Below are positions 1 to 8,791 of a stretch of DNA of 56,131 bases, in pieces. A program made the translations under genes and the position numbers. The notes below the pieces were generated by a model. The model worked only from the letters and a program-made list of their open reading frames with translations, ran no database searches and was not told where the DNA came from. This stretch comes from Alphaproteobacteria bacterium. GTDB lineage: Bacteria > Pseudomonadota > Alphaproteobacteria > SHVV01. Position 1 is the first letter of the stretch, and each line of letters starts with the position of its first letter. Location of the stretch: positions 1-56,131 of the forward strand of contig VGEO01000012.1 of NCBI GenBank assembly GCA_016869275.1, given 5' to 3'.

Positions 1-2073
1 GCGAATCGTCTGCACGACGGCGTCGATCCGCTCCGGAAAGCGCGAAGCGACCTGAAGCCGGACCGCCTTGCCGGTCGGCGGCCCGGTTTCCGGCTTGCGC
101 GCCTCGACGTAAATGCCGGCGATGTCCTTGGTGAGTTCGCGCACGTCGGCCAGGATCGCGGTGGCGCGGCGGCGCTCGCGCCAATCCTTGAGCTCCAAGA
201 GGAGCGTGCCGACGGTGTCCTCGGACTGCTGGTTGTTCGATCCGGCGGCGCCGACCCGGGTATAGACGGCGGCGAAATCTTTGAGCGTGCGCACGCGCGC
301 CTCGACTTCGCGCACCAGCTTGTCCTTCTCGTCGACCGAAAGATTGCCGCGGGCGTGGACCAGGACGATCGCGTTGTCAGGGTCGACGTCGGGGAAGAAC
401 TCGACGCCGTTGCCGTGCTGGGCGTAGTAGACCTGGACGCCGACCAGCAGCGACACCGTCGCCATGAGGACCGCGAAGGTGCGCCACGGCTTCGCCACCA
501 GCATGTGCAGGAAACGGGCGTAGCGGCCGGTGAAACCGCCGAGCGTCTCGACATCGCCCTGTTCGAGCGCGGCGATGCGCCGGATGTGCTTCTGGTCGGA
601 GACGCCGAGCTTGCCGAACTTGCTGCCCAGCGCCGGGATGAACACGAACGCCATCAACAGCGAACCGCTGAGTGTCACCACCAGCGTGATCGGGAGGAAT
701 TTCATGAACTGACCGACCACGCCCGGCCAGAACAGGAGCGGCAGGAACGCGGCGATGGTGGTCGCGGTCGAGGCCAGCACCGGCCACGCCATGCGCTTGG
801 CCGCTTCGGCGTAGGCTTCGCCGCGCGGCCGCCCTTCGGCCATGCGCCGGTCGGCGAACTCGGCGACGATCACGGCGCCGTCGACCAGCATACCGACGGC
901 GAGAATCAGGCTGAACAGGACAACGATGTTGATGGTGAAGCCAAACGTGTAGAGGTAGAGAATCCCGATCAGGAACGAACCCGGGATCGCGACCCCGACG
1001 ATCCCGGCCGAGCGCAGCCCGAGCGCGGCCAGCACCACGATCATCACCAAAAGCACCGCGGCGATGATCGAGTTGGTCAAGTCGGTCAGCATGGTGCGGA
1101 TTTTTTGCGACTTGTCCTGGATGAACGCGACCTCGAGATTGGCCGGCCACACTTTCTGCTCTTCGGCCACGGTCTTGCGGACGCCATCGATCGCGTCGAT
1201 CACGTTGAAGCCCAGGCGCTTGCGGACCTCGAGCGCGACCGTCGGGGTGCCGTCGAGGCGGGCGTAGTTTTGGGCGTCCTTGAAGGTGCGGCGTACCTCG
1301 GTGACGTCGCGAATGCGGACCACCCCGTCGCCGGAAACCTTGATCGGCAGGTCGAGCACGTCGGCCGCGACCTTGAACAGGCCCGGCACCTTGACCGCGA
1401 AGCGGCCGCTGCCGGTGTCGAGCGCGCCGGCGGCGACCAACTTGTTGTTCAAGTTGATGGTCTGGAGGAGCTCCGTGGTCGAAATTTTATAGCTTTCGAG
1501 CCGGACCTGATCGACGATGACTTCGAGCACTTCCTTGCGATCGCCGATGATGTCGGCCGAAAGCACGCCGGGCAAGCCCTCGAGCCGGTCCTTCACGTCG
1601 CGCGCGGTCTTATAAAGCATGCGCTCGGGCACCTGGCCCGAGAGCATCACCACCAACACCGGGAACAGACCGACGTTGACCTCGTTGACCTTGGGCTCGT
1701 CGGTTTCCCCCGGCAAGTCGACCTTGGCGATGTCGACCTTCTCGCGCACGTTCTGCAGCGCCTTCTTGGCGTCGAAGCCGGCGTCGAATTCGAGCAGCAC
1801 CGAGGCGAAGCCTTCGCGCGCAGTCGAGCGCATCTCCTTGACGCCCTCGATCGAGCGCAACTCCTGCTCCATCGGCCGCACCAGCAGCCGCTCGGCATCC
1901 TCGGGCGAGATGCCTTCGAGCGTCATGCTGACGTAGATAATCGGGATATTGACGTCGGGGTCCGACTCCTTGGCGATGTCGACATAGGAAATGATGCCGG
2001 CGCCGACGATCAGGACCAGCGCGAAAATAGCGACCGAGGCGCGCTCGATCGCGGCGTCGATGATCGCTTTCAT
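1..2073 (-). CDS. RND efflux transporter permease subunit, 3' end beyond the window
   Basis: Inner-membrane pump of the resistance-nodulation-division superfamily. 691 codons are open from the ATG at 2073 to the window edge, about two thirds of the usual ~1030 residues. An N-terminal membrane helix lies at residues ~10-30, followed by a porter domain (including SIEGVKEMRSTAREG) and a block of membrane helices from ~345. The TM4 motif GMLVDGAVIV carries one acidic residue (D398) where AcrB-type pumps have two. A single Asp is also seen in CusA-like members, so this does not by itself imply loss of function. The ATG overlaps the stop of the membrane fusion protein gene by four bases (ATGA), so the two are translationally coupled. 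The substrate cannot be told. The family call is secure. Confidence 0.93.
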   Translation of the reverse strand, partial: MKAIIDAAIERASVAIFALVLIVGAGIISYVDIAKESDPDVNIPIIYVSMTLEGISPEDAERLLVRPMEQELRSIEGVKEMRSTAREGFASVLLEFDAGFDAKKALQNVREKVDIAKVDLPGETDEPKVNEVNVGLFPVLVVMLSGQVPERMLYKTARDVKDRLEGLPGVLSADIIGDRKEVLEVIVDQVRLESYKISTTELLQTINLNNKLVAAGALDTGSGRFAVKVPGLFKVAADVLDLPIKVSGDGVVRIRDVTEVRRTFKDAQNYARLDGTPTVALEVRKRLGFNVIDAIDGVRKTVAEEQKVWPANLEVAFIQDKSQKIRTMLTDLTNSIIAAVLLVMIVVLAALGLRSAGIVGVAIPGSFLIGILYLYTFGFTINIVVLFSLILAVGMLVDGAVIVAEFADRRMAEGRPRGEAYAEAAKRMAWPVLASTATTIAAFLPLLFWPGVVGQFMKFLPITLVVTLSGSLLMAFVFIPALGSKFGKLGVSDQKHIRRIAALEQGDVETLGGFTGRYARFLHMLVAKPWRTFAVLMATVSLLVGVQVYYAQHGNGVEFFPDVDPDNAIVLVHARGNLSVDEKDKLVREVEARVRTLKDFAAVYTRVGAAGSNNQQSEDTVGTLLLELKDWRERRRATAILADVRELTKDIAGIYVEARKPETGPPTGKAVRLQVASRFPERIDAVVQTIR

Positions 2074-3197
2074 GACTTGGACCCGTGGTCGGGAACGGTG
2101 CGCACGGCGTCGCCGTGGCGGACGTATTCCTGGCCGACCGTGATGACGGTGATTTTCTCGGGCAGGCCGCCGATCCAGGCGCCACCGGGGCCGTCGCTCA
2201 GGATATGGGCGCGGTGGAACTCGACCTTGCCCTCGGCGTTGACGAGCTTCAAGCCGACCACGCCCTGGTCGTTCAAGGTCAGCATCGCCGGCGAGATGAA
2301 GTGGGCGAGTTCCCACGATACCGCGAGGCGTACCTCGGCGGTAACGCCGGCGCGCAGCCACCCGTCCTTGTTGGCGACTTCGAGCTCGACCCGGAACGTG
2401 CGGGTGGTGGGCTCGGCCACGGTCGCGACGTAGCGGACCTGGCCCTCGACCTCTTCGCCGGTGATGATGCGGACGCGGCCGACATTGCCGACCTTGATGG
2501 CGCCGACCTCGCGTTCGGAGACTTGGACCACGATCAGCACCGGGTCGCGGTCGACGATGCGGACGATCGGGTCGCCGTCCTTCAGATACGCGCCGAGTTC
2601 GGCGTGGCGCTTTTCGATGACGCCGTCGAAGGGCGCGCGCAGCACCGTGTTGTCGATCTGCACCTCCATGCGCGAGAGCGACGAGCGCGCCGACTCGAGC
2701 AGGGCGGCGGCTTCGAGCACCTTGGTCTCGGCGCGAAAGCCTTTCTCGAACAGTTGCTTGGCGGCGGCGTGCTCGAGCTCGCGCTGCTTGACCAGCGCGC
2801 GGGTCTCGGCGACCTGAGCTTCGCGCTCGCGCTTGTCGAGCCGGGCGACGACATCGCCCTTGCGCACGCGCGCGCCCTCGGCGAGCGGGAGATCGATGAT
2901 CCGGCCCGGGATTTCGGCGCGCAGGTCGACCATGCGGAGTTCGGCAGTGCGCCCGCGCGCGACGATGTCCTTGGACTGGCGCTCGGCGACCAGTGTCTTG
3001 ACGCGAACCGCGACCGCCTCGGGCGCTTTGACCGCGGGTTTCGCGGTGACCGGGGTCGCCGCCTTCCCCGGCTTGGCCTCGGCGCTGCCGGCCGCCGGCG
3101 CGACCTGATGCGGTTTTTCGTCGCCGAGCAGGCCAGAACCGAGCCAGCCGGCGATGACAAGCGCGACGATCAGCGCATAGAGATACGAGCGGTTCAT
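2070..3197 (-). CDS. RND efflux periplasmic adaptor (membrane fusion protein)
   Basis: 375-residue HlyD/AcrA-type adaptor that links the inner-membrane pump to an outer-membrane channel. The N-terminus MNRSYLYALIVALVIAGWLG is a single membrane anchor. An Ala/Pro/Lys-rich linker (~25-60) follows. Next come the split lipoyl/barrel-sandwich domain around an alpha-helical hairpin (EAQVAETRALVKQRELEHAA) and beta-barrel segments (PFDGVIEKRHAELGAYLKDG). The ATG at 3197 overlaps the PadR gene stop by four bases, and its own stop overlaps the permease start by four bases, giving a tightly coupled three-gene operon. In-frame codons extend upstream but run into the regulator gene, so the later start was chosen. 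No outer-membrane factor gene is visible in this window. Confidence 0.93.
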   Translation of the reverse strand: MNRSYLYALIVALVIAGWLGSGLLGDEKPHQVAPAAGSAEAKPGKAATPVTAKPAVKAPEAVAVRVKTLVAERQSKDIVARGRTAELRMVDLRAEIPGRIIDLPLAEGARVRKGDVVARLDKREREAQVAETRALVKQRELEHAAAKQLFEKGFRAETKVLEAAALLESARSSLSRMEVQIDNTVLRAPFDGVIEKRHAELGAYLKDGDPIVRIVDRDPVLIVVQVSEREVGAIKVGNVGRVRIITGEEVEGQVRYVATVAEPTTRTFRVELEVANKDGWLRAGVTAEVRLAVSWELAHFISPAMLTLNDQGVVGLKLVNAEGKVEFHRAHILSDGPGGAWIGGLPEKITVITVGQEYVRHGDAVRTVPDHGSKS

Positions 3198-3802
3198 GAC
3201 CGGTTCTCCGAGCGGGCGAGCATGGGAGCGGGCGCGGTGGCGGGTTGGGACGCGACGGCGGCGGGGTGGCCGTTGCCGTTGCCGTTGAGAAGCGTTTCGC
3301 CGACCAGCAAGTGGCGGTTTTCCTCGAGATAGGCGGCGGCGGCACGGTAAACGGCGACGCCGAAGCCGTGAACGAACGCGTGGCCGGGGGTGATTCGGTC
3401 GAGGTCGCAAGCCTCCATCGCCGCCAGCGCCTCGCGGTATTCGGCGATGCGGGCCGCGATCACGCGATCGACGTGCGCCGGCGCCAACAATTCGCCGAAC
3501 AGCAGCGTCGCTAGGAACTCGGAGCGGATGCGGTCCCGCCCGGGCATGGTCGTGAGTTCGTCCAGGAACGCGAGCCGCCCGGCCGCGGTGATGCGGTAGA
3601 CCTTCTTGTCGGGGCGTTTGTCCTGCGCTTGCTGACTAAACGAAACCAAGCCTTCGTCGGTGAGCTTGGCGAGGGCAGGATAGATCGAGCCGAAACTCGC
3701 TTCGTAGAAATGCGAGTAGTCGGTCTCGAACAGCTTTTTGATTTCGTATCCGGTGGCCTCGCCGCGACTGAGGATACCGAGACAAAGCGTCTTGACGTCC
3801 AT
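3194..3802 (-). CDS. PadR family transcriptional regulator
   Basis: 202 residues. The N-terminal ~90 residues are a winged helix of the PadR type (LSRGEATGYEIKKLFE, then SIYPALAKLTDEGLV and KVYRITAAGRLAFLDEL). The C-terminal part is a helical dimerisation region containing LLFGELLAPAHVDRVIAARI. PadR proteins usually repress a neighbouring efflux or detoxification operon and are relieved by the substrate. Here it is the first gene of the efflux operon it presumably controls, with a perfect inverted repeat 36 bp upstream of the start as a candidate operator. The final ~15 residues are low-complexity and carry a short Gly/Asn repeat. Confidence 0.9.
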   Translation of the reverse strand: MDVKTLCLGILSRGEATGYEIKKLFETDYSHFYEASFGSIYPALAKLTDEGLVSFSQQAQDKRPDKKVYRITAAGRLAFLDELTTMPGRDRIRSEFLATLLFGELLAPAHVDRVIAARIAEYREALAAMEACDLDRITPGHAFVHGFGVAVYRAAAAYLEENRHLLVGETLLNGNGNGHPAAVASQPATAPAPMLARSENRS

Positions 3803-3837
3803 GCGCTGTAACCCTCATCCCAGGTCGACAACGCGCA

Positions 3838-3856
3838 ATATATCGATCAGATATAT
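3838..3856. promoter_or_regulatory. inverted repeat, candidate PadR operator
   Basis: ATATATC-N5-GATATAT is a perfect 7+7 bp inverted repeat in otherwise GC-rich DNA, 36 bp upstream of the PadR start codon. Its AT-rich arm overlaps a plausible -10 region. PadR repressors bind inverted repeats in their own promoters; the specific assignment is inferred. Confidence 0.5.
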
Positions 3857-4033
3857 ACCTTCAATGAATATTTTGCTGCGATATTAACTCGAGCTCCTCA
3901 TCCTGGGCGTCATCCCCGCGCGCGACGCGGTCATCCACGACTTTGAAGCGGTTACCCAAGACTTTGAATTTGTTACGTTTTTTCGACTCCATGCATGGCC
4001 GTCTTTCGCCGGCATGAACGGACGAGAACCGTT

Positions 4034-4663
4034 TCACCCCTCCGGGTCCCAAATCACCGCCTGAAGCGGGCTCGGATTGAACCCGGCCGCCGGGTTATTG
4101 ATCTGCGGGCAATTCGAGATGATCGCAATCACGTCCATGTCGGCGCGGAGGTCGACATGGTCGCCGGGCTCGGACAAAGGATCGCGAAAGTCCATCTCGC
4201 CTTTGGGCCCGATCGGCACGTAGGCGAAGAAATTGACGTTGGCGGCATAGTCCTTCTGGGTCAGGCCCCACTTCTTGAACTCGGCCAGGAAATTGGCGCG
4301 GCACGATCCGTGGCCGGCGTTGTTGTAGCGCTTGATGTTGACCGCATCCGAACAGCAGCCGCCGATGGTGTCGTGAAAGCCGACCCGGTCGGCGACCACG
4401 GTCATCATCGGGTTGCAATTGATCGAATAGAGCGTGGTGCCGAGCCCGACGAACAGATTGCCGTTGATCTTCATGGTATCGGCGGCGGCGTAGCGGTCGT
4501 CGACGTCGTTGGCGTTGTAGCAGAGGAAGTCGACGCCCTGCTTGCCCTCGACGTCGACGATCCGGAGCAGGTGGCCCTTGGCGACCTTGGCGCTCCAGCG
4601 CCCGCGCGCCGGGATCACGGTGTCTTCGATGATGCGGCCTGTGATCGCGGGCGGCGTCGGCAT
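4034..4663 (-). CDS. DUF1989 (urea carboxylase-associated) family protein
   Basis: 209 residues, matching the usual length of the urea carboxylase-associated DUF1989 family. Characteristic stretches are the N-terminal TVIPARGRWSAKVAKGHLLR, then GKQGVDFLCYNANDVDDRY, the Cys-rich IGGCCSDAVN (Cys pair near residue 102), and NVNFFAYVPIG. Family members sit beside urea carboxylase or amino-acid/guanidine catabolism genes and are thought to bind a metal. The precise reaction is unknown. No urea carboxylase or allophanate hydrolase is nearby, so the substrate link cannot be made here. The gene stands alone on the minus strand between the efflux operon and a divergent MFS gene. Confidence 0.85.
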   Translation of the reverse strand: MPTPPAITGRIIEDTVIPARGRWSAKVAKGHLLRIVDVEGKQGVDFLCYNANDVDDRYAAADTMKINGNLFVGLGTTLYSINCNPMMTVVADRVGFHDTIGGCCSDAVNIKRYNNAGHGSCRANFLAEFKKWGLTQKDYAANVNFFAYVPIGPKGEMDFRDPLSEPGDHVDLRADMDVIAIISNCPQINNPAAGFNPSPLQAVIWDPEG

Positions 4664-4801
4664 GGGGCGGGGCTCCTGTTTTTCTGGCGACCGTCGCTTT
4701 CTAGACCGTCGCGCGGCGCAGTGAAAGTGGGCGGCTCCGAGCCCCCACCTGGAAGGGTGAGCGTGCTAAGGTCGCTGCGACCAACGTCGTAGGTTGTTGT
4801 A

Positions 4802-6028
4802 ATGACCGTCGCCGCCGCCCAGCCCAAGGCCGGAGTCAAAGTCGTCTCGGTTGTCTGTTCGGCGCATTTCTTCAGCCATTTTTTCCAGCTCGGCCTGCCG
4901 CCGCTGTTTCCGATCCTGAAGGACGTCTACGGCGTCGGCTACGCCGAGCTCGGGCTCCTGGTCGGCGCCTTGTTCCTGGTGTCCTCGGTGGCGCAGGTCG
5001 CGACCGGGTTCGTGGTCGACCGCTTCGGCGCCCGGCTCGCGCTCATCCTCGGCACCGGCTTGCTCTCGGGCTCGTTCCTGCTGCTGCCGTTCTTTCCGAC
5101 CTACGAGGCGGCGTTCGTCCTGATGCTGATCGCGGGCTTGGGCAACAGCGTCTTCCACCCGGCCGACTTCGCGATCTTTCAGGCCGCGGTGCGCAAGGAC
5201 TTCGTCGGCCGCGCCTACAGCCTCCACTCCTTCACCGGCAACATCGGCTGGGCGGCGGCGCCGCCGATCCTGGGCGGACTGGCCGCGCTGGTCAGTTGGC
5301 AGGCGGCTTTCATCGTGACCGGGCTCGCCGGACTCGCGGTGACGGCGGCACTCGTCGTCTTTCGCGAGGACCTGGTCGACGGTACCCGCGCCGCCGCAAA
5401 GGCTGATCCCGCCGATCTCGGGGTGAGCCGCGCCGATATCAAATTGCTGGTCTCGCCGCCGATCCTCGCCTGCTTTTTCTTCTTCTTGCTGTTTGCGATC
5501 ACATTCATCGCCTTCAACACCTTCGCTGTAACGATATTCACGACGGCGTACGGCCTCTCGCTGGTGAACGCGAGCTCGATCCAAACGACGTTCATGATCG
5601 CGTTCATGGCCGGCATTCTTCCCGGCGGATACCTGGCCGATAAGGTCGAGCGCCACGATCGTTGGACGGCGGCCGCCTTCCTGGTTTCGGGGGCGGCCAT
5701 CTCCACGGTTGGGATCGTCGACCTGACGCCGGTCGCGGCCGCCGCGGTGCTCGCGGTCGGCGCGTTCGCCTTCGGCGGCGTGATGCCGTGCCGCGACATG
5801 ATCGTCCGCAAGGCGACGCCGGCGGGCTCGACCGGCAAGGTATTCGGCTTCGTTTACGCGGCGCTCGACTTGGGCGGAGCGCTGGCGCCGGTCGCGTTCG
5901 GCTGGCTGCTCGCCATCGACCGCGCGCGGTGGATCTTCCTGGCGATCGCGATCGTACTAGTCGGCGCGGGCGCTTCGGCTATTCTGACGCGCGCACTCGC
6001 CGGGCGGACGCTCGCCCGCGCCGCCTAA
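4802..6028 (+). CDS. MFS transporter
   Basis: 408-residue major facilitator with about 12 hydrophobic segments. The loop 2-3 region (FVVDRFGARLALILGTGLL) matches the conserved MFS G-x-x-x-D-R-x-G-x-R motif, and a related sequence occurs after TM8 (GGYLADKVERHDRW). A poly-Phe helix (ILACFFFFLLFAITFIAFN) begins the second half. The M20 amidohydrolase gene starts 16 nt downstream on the same strand, so the two are probably co-transcribed. A peptide or acylated amino acid may be imported and then hydrolysed; that link is inference from adjacency only. Confidence 0.88.
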   Translation: MTVAAAQPKAGVKVVSVVCSAHFFSHFFQLGLPPLFPILKDVYGVGYAELGLLVGALFLVSSVAQVATGFVVDRFGARLALILGTGLLSGSFLLLPFFPTYEAAFVLMLIAGLGNSVFHPADFAIFQAAVRKDFVGRAYSLHSFTGNIGWAAAPPILGGLAALVSWQAAFIVTGLAGLAVTAALVVFREDLVDGTRAAAKADPADLGVSRADIKLLVSPPILACFFFFLLFAITFIAFNTFAVTIFTTAYGLSLVNASSIQTTFMIAFMAGILPGGYLADKVERHDRWTAAAFLVSGAAISTVGIVDLTPVAAAAVLAVGAFAFGGVMPCRDMIVRKATPAGSTGKVFGFVYAALDLGGALAPVAFGWLLAIDRARWIFLAIAIVLVGAGASAILTRALAGRTLARAA

Positions 6029-6044
6029 CGCCTGAGGACGATTC

Positions 6045-7214
6045 ATGCCGGTCATCAATCGCATCGCCGAGTTCCACGCCGAGATGACGAAGTGGCGGCG
6101 CGACATCCACGCCCACCCCGAGACGGCGTTCGAGGAGAACCGCACCGCCGATCTGGTCGCGGCCAAGCTGCAAAGCTTCGGTATCGAGGTCCATCGCGGC
6201 CTCGCCAAGACCGGCGTCGTCGGCACCCTAAAAGGGGCCAAGCCGGGTCCCAAGACGATCGGGCTCCGCGCCGACATGGACGCGCTCCATATCCACGAGA
6301 AGAACCGCTTCGACCACCGCTCGCAAAACGACGGCAAGATGCACGCCTGCGGCCACGACGGCCACACGACGATGCTGCTCGGCGCCGCCAAGTACCTGGC
6401 CGAGACCCGGAACTTCACCGGCACAGTGCACTTCATCTTCCAGCCGGCCGAGGAGAATCAGGCCGGCGGCCGGGTCATGGTCGAGGAAGGCCTGTTCGAC
6501 CAGTTTCCGGTCGACTTCGTGTTCGGCATGCACAACATGCCAGGGATGCCGCTCGGCACCATCGGCATGCGCGCGGGCCCGATCATGGCGGCGGCCGACA
6601 ATTTCGAGCTCACGATCCGGGGCCGCGGCACCCACGCCGCGATGCCGCACCTAGGAATCGACCCGGTCCAGGCGGCAGCGCAGATCATCATCGGCTTCCA
6701 GACCATCGCGAGCCGCATCACCGATCCCTTGGAGTCGGTCGTCGTCAGCGTCACGCAAGTGATGGCGGGCGATACCTGGAACGTGCTCCCGGAAGAAGTG
6801 ACTTTGCGCGGCACCACCCGGGCGCTGACGCCGGAAATTCACGCCACGATTCAGCCGTTGATGAAGCGGATCGCCGATGGCATCGCCGCCGCCAACGGCT
6901 GCACCGCCGATTTGCAGCCGCGGATCGGCTACCCGGCGACCGTCAACACTGCGAACGAGGTCAAGCTCGCCGCTGCCGCGGCCGAGAAGGTAGTCGGCGC
7001 GGCGCGGGTCGATACCGACGTGGTGCCGCTGATGGGGGCCGAGGACTTCGCGTTCATGCTGAAAAAGCGGCCGGGCGCGTATGTCTGGCTCGGCAACGGC
7101 CCGGGCGAGGGCGGCTGCCTTCTCCACAACCCGAGCTACGATTTCAACGACGAGATATTGCCGATCGGTGCCAGCTACTGGGCGAGCCTGGTAGAGACCA
7201 CGCTCGCGAAGTGA
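6045..7214 (+). CDS. M20 family amidohydrolase (hippurate hydrolase/aminoacylase-like)
   Basis: 389 residues, typical for HipO-like M20D peptidases that cleave N-acyl amino acids or the side amide of indole-acetyl conjugates. Metal-binding landmarks are LRADMDALHI, the ACGHDGHTTMLLG block (Cys plus two His), FQPAEENQAGGRVMVEEGLF with the catalytic Glu pair, FGMHNMPGMPLG, and the C-terminal PLMGAEDFAFML. The dimerisation (lid) domain lies at ~185-300 (TIRGRGTHAAMPHLGIDPV). All canonical positions look intact. It follows the MFS gene by 16 nt. The true substrate cannot be read from sequence. Confidence 0.92.
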   Translation: MPVINRIAEFHAEMTKWRRDIHAHPETAFEENRTADLVAAKLQSFGIEVHRGLAKTGVVGTLKGAKPGPKTIGLRADMDALHIHEKNRFDHRSQNDGKMHACGHDGHTTMLLGAAKYLAETRNFTGTVHFIFQPAEENQAGGRVMVEEGLFDQFPVDFVFGMHNMPGMPLGTIGMRAGPIMAAADNFELTIRGRGTHAAMPHLGIDPVQAAAQIIIGFQTIASRITDPLESVVVSVTQVMAGDTWNVLPEEVTLRGTTRALTPEIHATIQPLMKRIADGIAAANGCTADLQPRIGYPATVNTANEVKLAAAAAEKVVGAARVDTDVVPLMGAEDFAFMLKKRPGAYVWLGNGPGEGGCLLHNPSYDFNDEILPIGASYWASLVETTLAK

Positions 7215-7223
7215 CCCCCGCCC

Positions 7224-7280
7224 GCGAGCGCCTGCGGCGCTCGCCTCCCTCCCCCTCGACGAGGGGGAGGGTAGGGAGGG
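7224..7280. repeat. double hairpin repeat between convergent genes
   Basis: A 9-bp perfect hairpin (GCGAGCGCC-TGC-GGCGCTCGC, 7224-7244) abuts a G/C-skewed hairpin in which CCTCCCTCCCCCTC pairs with GAGGGGGAGGG and GGGAGG (7244-7280). It lies between the convergent M20 and pirin genes and could end transcription from both sides. A related CCCTCCC...GGGAGGG structure occurs near 13420-13455 and at 50901-50937. Confidence 0.6.
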
Positions 7281-7286
7281 GGTGCG

Positions 7287-7988
7287 TTATGCCAGATCGA
7301 ACAGCACGACCTCGCTCGCGCCGCTCGTGCTCCGCAGGCGAAGCGTCTTTTCCTGGCTGATGCCGGCGCCATCGCCCACACTCAGGCGCTGGCCGTTGAC
7401 GTCGATCGCGCCGCTCACCACCTGAAGCCAGCCAAACCGACCGGGCGCGAGCGCGTGGCCGACGATCGCATCCGGCGCCACCGAGGCGGCGAAGATCGCG
7501 GCGTTCTGGTGGACGACCACCGACTCCTCGCGCCCGTCCTGGCTCGCGATCAGGCAGAAACGGTTCGCCTTGGTATCCGGCGCGAACGCGCGCTGCTCGT
7601 AGGAAGCCGGAAGCCCGAGCTCGCCCGGTACGATCCAGAGCTGGAGGAAGTGCACCGGCTCGCTGTCGCTCGGGTTAAATTCGCTGTGGCGGATACCAAG
7701 GCCCGCCGACATCCGCTGCACGTCGCCTGGCCGGATCACCGAACCGTTGCCCAGGCTGTCCTTGTGCGCGAGCGTACCTTGGATCACGTAGGTCACGATC
7801 TCCATGTCGCGGTGGCCGTGCTCGGCGAAGCCGCCGCCGGGGACGACCCGATCCTCGTTGACGACGCGGAGCGCGCGGAAGCCCGAGTGGCGGCGATCGA
7901 CATAGTCGCCGAACGAGAACGTATGGCGGCTGTCGAGCCAGTCGCGGGTAGTGCAACCGCGCTCGGCGGCGCGGCGGATCGCGAGCAT
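7287..7988 (-). CDS. pirin family protein
   Basis: 233-residue bicupin of the pirin/YhhW type. The N-terminal cupin contains DYVDRRHSGFRALRVVNEDRV, GGGFAEHGHRDMEIVTYVI and the iron-ligand region IRPGDVQRMSAGLGIRHSEF. The C-terminal cupin is shorter and less conserved. The ATG at 7988 is preceded by a good AAGGAG ribosome site seven bases upstream; longer upstream starts lack one. YhhW has quercetinase activity and other pirins act as redox-sensing cofactors. Which applies here is unknown. It is transcribed convergently with the M20 gene and divergently from the nitroreductase gene. Confidence 0.9.
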   Translation of the reverse strand: MLAIRRAAERGCTTRDWLDSRHTFSFGDYVDRRHSGFRALRVVNEDRVVPGGGFAEHGHRDMEIVTYVIQGTLAHKDSLGNGSVIRPGDVQRMSAGLGIRHSEFNPSDSEPVHFLQLWIVPGELGLPASYEQRAFAPDTKANRFCLIASQDGREESVVVHQNAAIFAASVAPDAIVGHALAPGRFGWLQVVSGAIDVNGQRLSVGDGAGISQEKTLRLRSTSGASEVVLFDLA

Positions 7989-8112
7989 CGGGATTCTCCT
8001 TGGCGCCAACGATTCCGCCATTGCCATGGCGCGGTCAAGAGTCGGCTACGGTTGACTTAATGAGGCGGCGCCCGCAAACAAGTTACCGATCCGCGCCACC
8101 CAGGGGGACACC

Positions 8113-8721
8113 ATGACCAAGAACACCACCGACATCGACATCGGCCAATTCCGCAAGGCCGACCATCCGATCGAGCCAATCTTCTGGCAGCGGTGGTCGC
8201 CGCGCGCGATGAGCGGCGCGCCGATCTCCGACGCCGAACTGATGACCATGCTCGAGGCGGCGCGCTGGGCGCCTTCTTCCTACAACAGCCAGCCGTGGCG
8301 CTTCCTTTACGCCAAGCGCGGCAGCGCTAACTGGGACACCTTCTTCGGGCTCCTGACAGGGGGCAATCCGAAATGGTGCAGCAACGCCGCCGTCCTGATC
8401 GTGATCGTCGCCCGTGACTTCCTGGATGCGATCAAGGCGCCGGCGATCACCCACATGTTCGACGCCGGAGCGGCGTGGGCCAACTTCGCCAATCAAGGCG
8501 CGCGCATGGGCCTCGTCGTCCACGGCGTGCAGGGCTTCGACTACGCCAAAGCCAAGGCCGCGCTCGGCGTTCCCGATGACTACACGATCTGCGCCATGGT
8601 CGCGGTCGGGCGGCCCGGCCCGCTCGACAAGCTGGAGTCGAGTTTCCACGAGCGTGAAAAGCCGAACCCGCGCAAGCCCATTGCCGAATGGGCGTACGAG
8701 GGCCGCTTCCGCGCCGGCTGA
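8113..8721 (+). CDS. nitroreductase family protein
   Basis: 202-residue FMN-dependent oxidoreductase. The N-terminal substrate/FMN region reads RWSPRAMSGAPISDAELMTMLEAARWAPSSYNSQPWRF in segments, with the family signature A-x-W-A-P-S-S-x-N-x-Q-P-W. A second FMN-contact region is GLVVHGVQGFDYAKAKAALG. Members reduce nitroaromatics, quinones or flavins using NAD(P)H as dimers. An AGGGGGACACC ribosome site precedes the ATG. No operon partner is obvious; the sulfite dehydrogenase gene starts about 70 nt downstream. Confidence 0.92.
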   Translation: MTKNTTDIDIGQFRKADHPIEPIFWQRWSPRAMSGAPISDAELMTMLEAARWAPSSYNSQPWRFLYAKRGSANWDTFFGLLTGGNPKWCSNAAVLIVIVARDFLDAIKAPAITHMFDAGAAWANFANQGARMGLVVHGVQGFDYAKAKAALGVPDDYTICAMVAVGRPGPLDKLESSFHEREKPNPRKPIAEWAYEGRFRAG

Positions 8722-8791
8722 TCGAGATCTGCCCGATCACACGGGGGTATCATAGAATAGGCGGAACGCTGTTGCCCAACGGAGGACTCTC

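Noticed and set aside
355..2433. Long plus-strand open frame of ~690 residues opposite the RND genes
   Set aside because: It lies antisense to the permease and adaptor genes, has strongly biased His/Asp/Arg composition, and shows no family motif. It is a high-GC shadow.
3861..3989. Possible 43-residue protein with a short internal repeat (NKFKVLGNRFKVV)
   Set aside because: No family, no clear ribosome site, and it lies in the promoter region of the efflux operon. Noise or decayed sequence is more likely.
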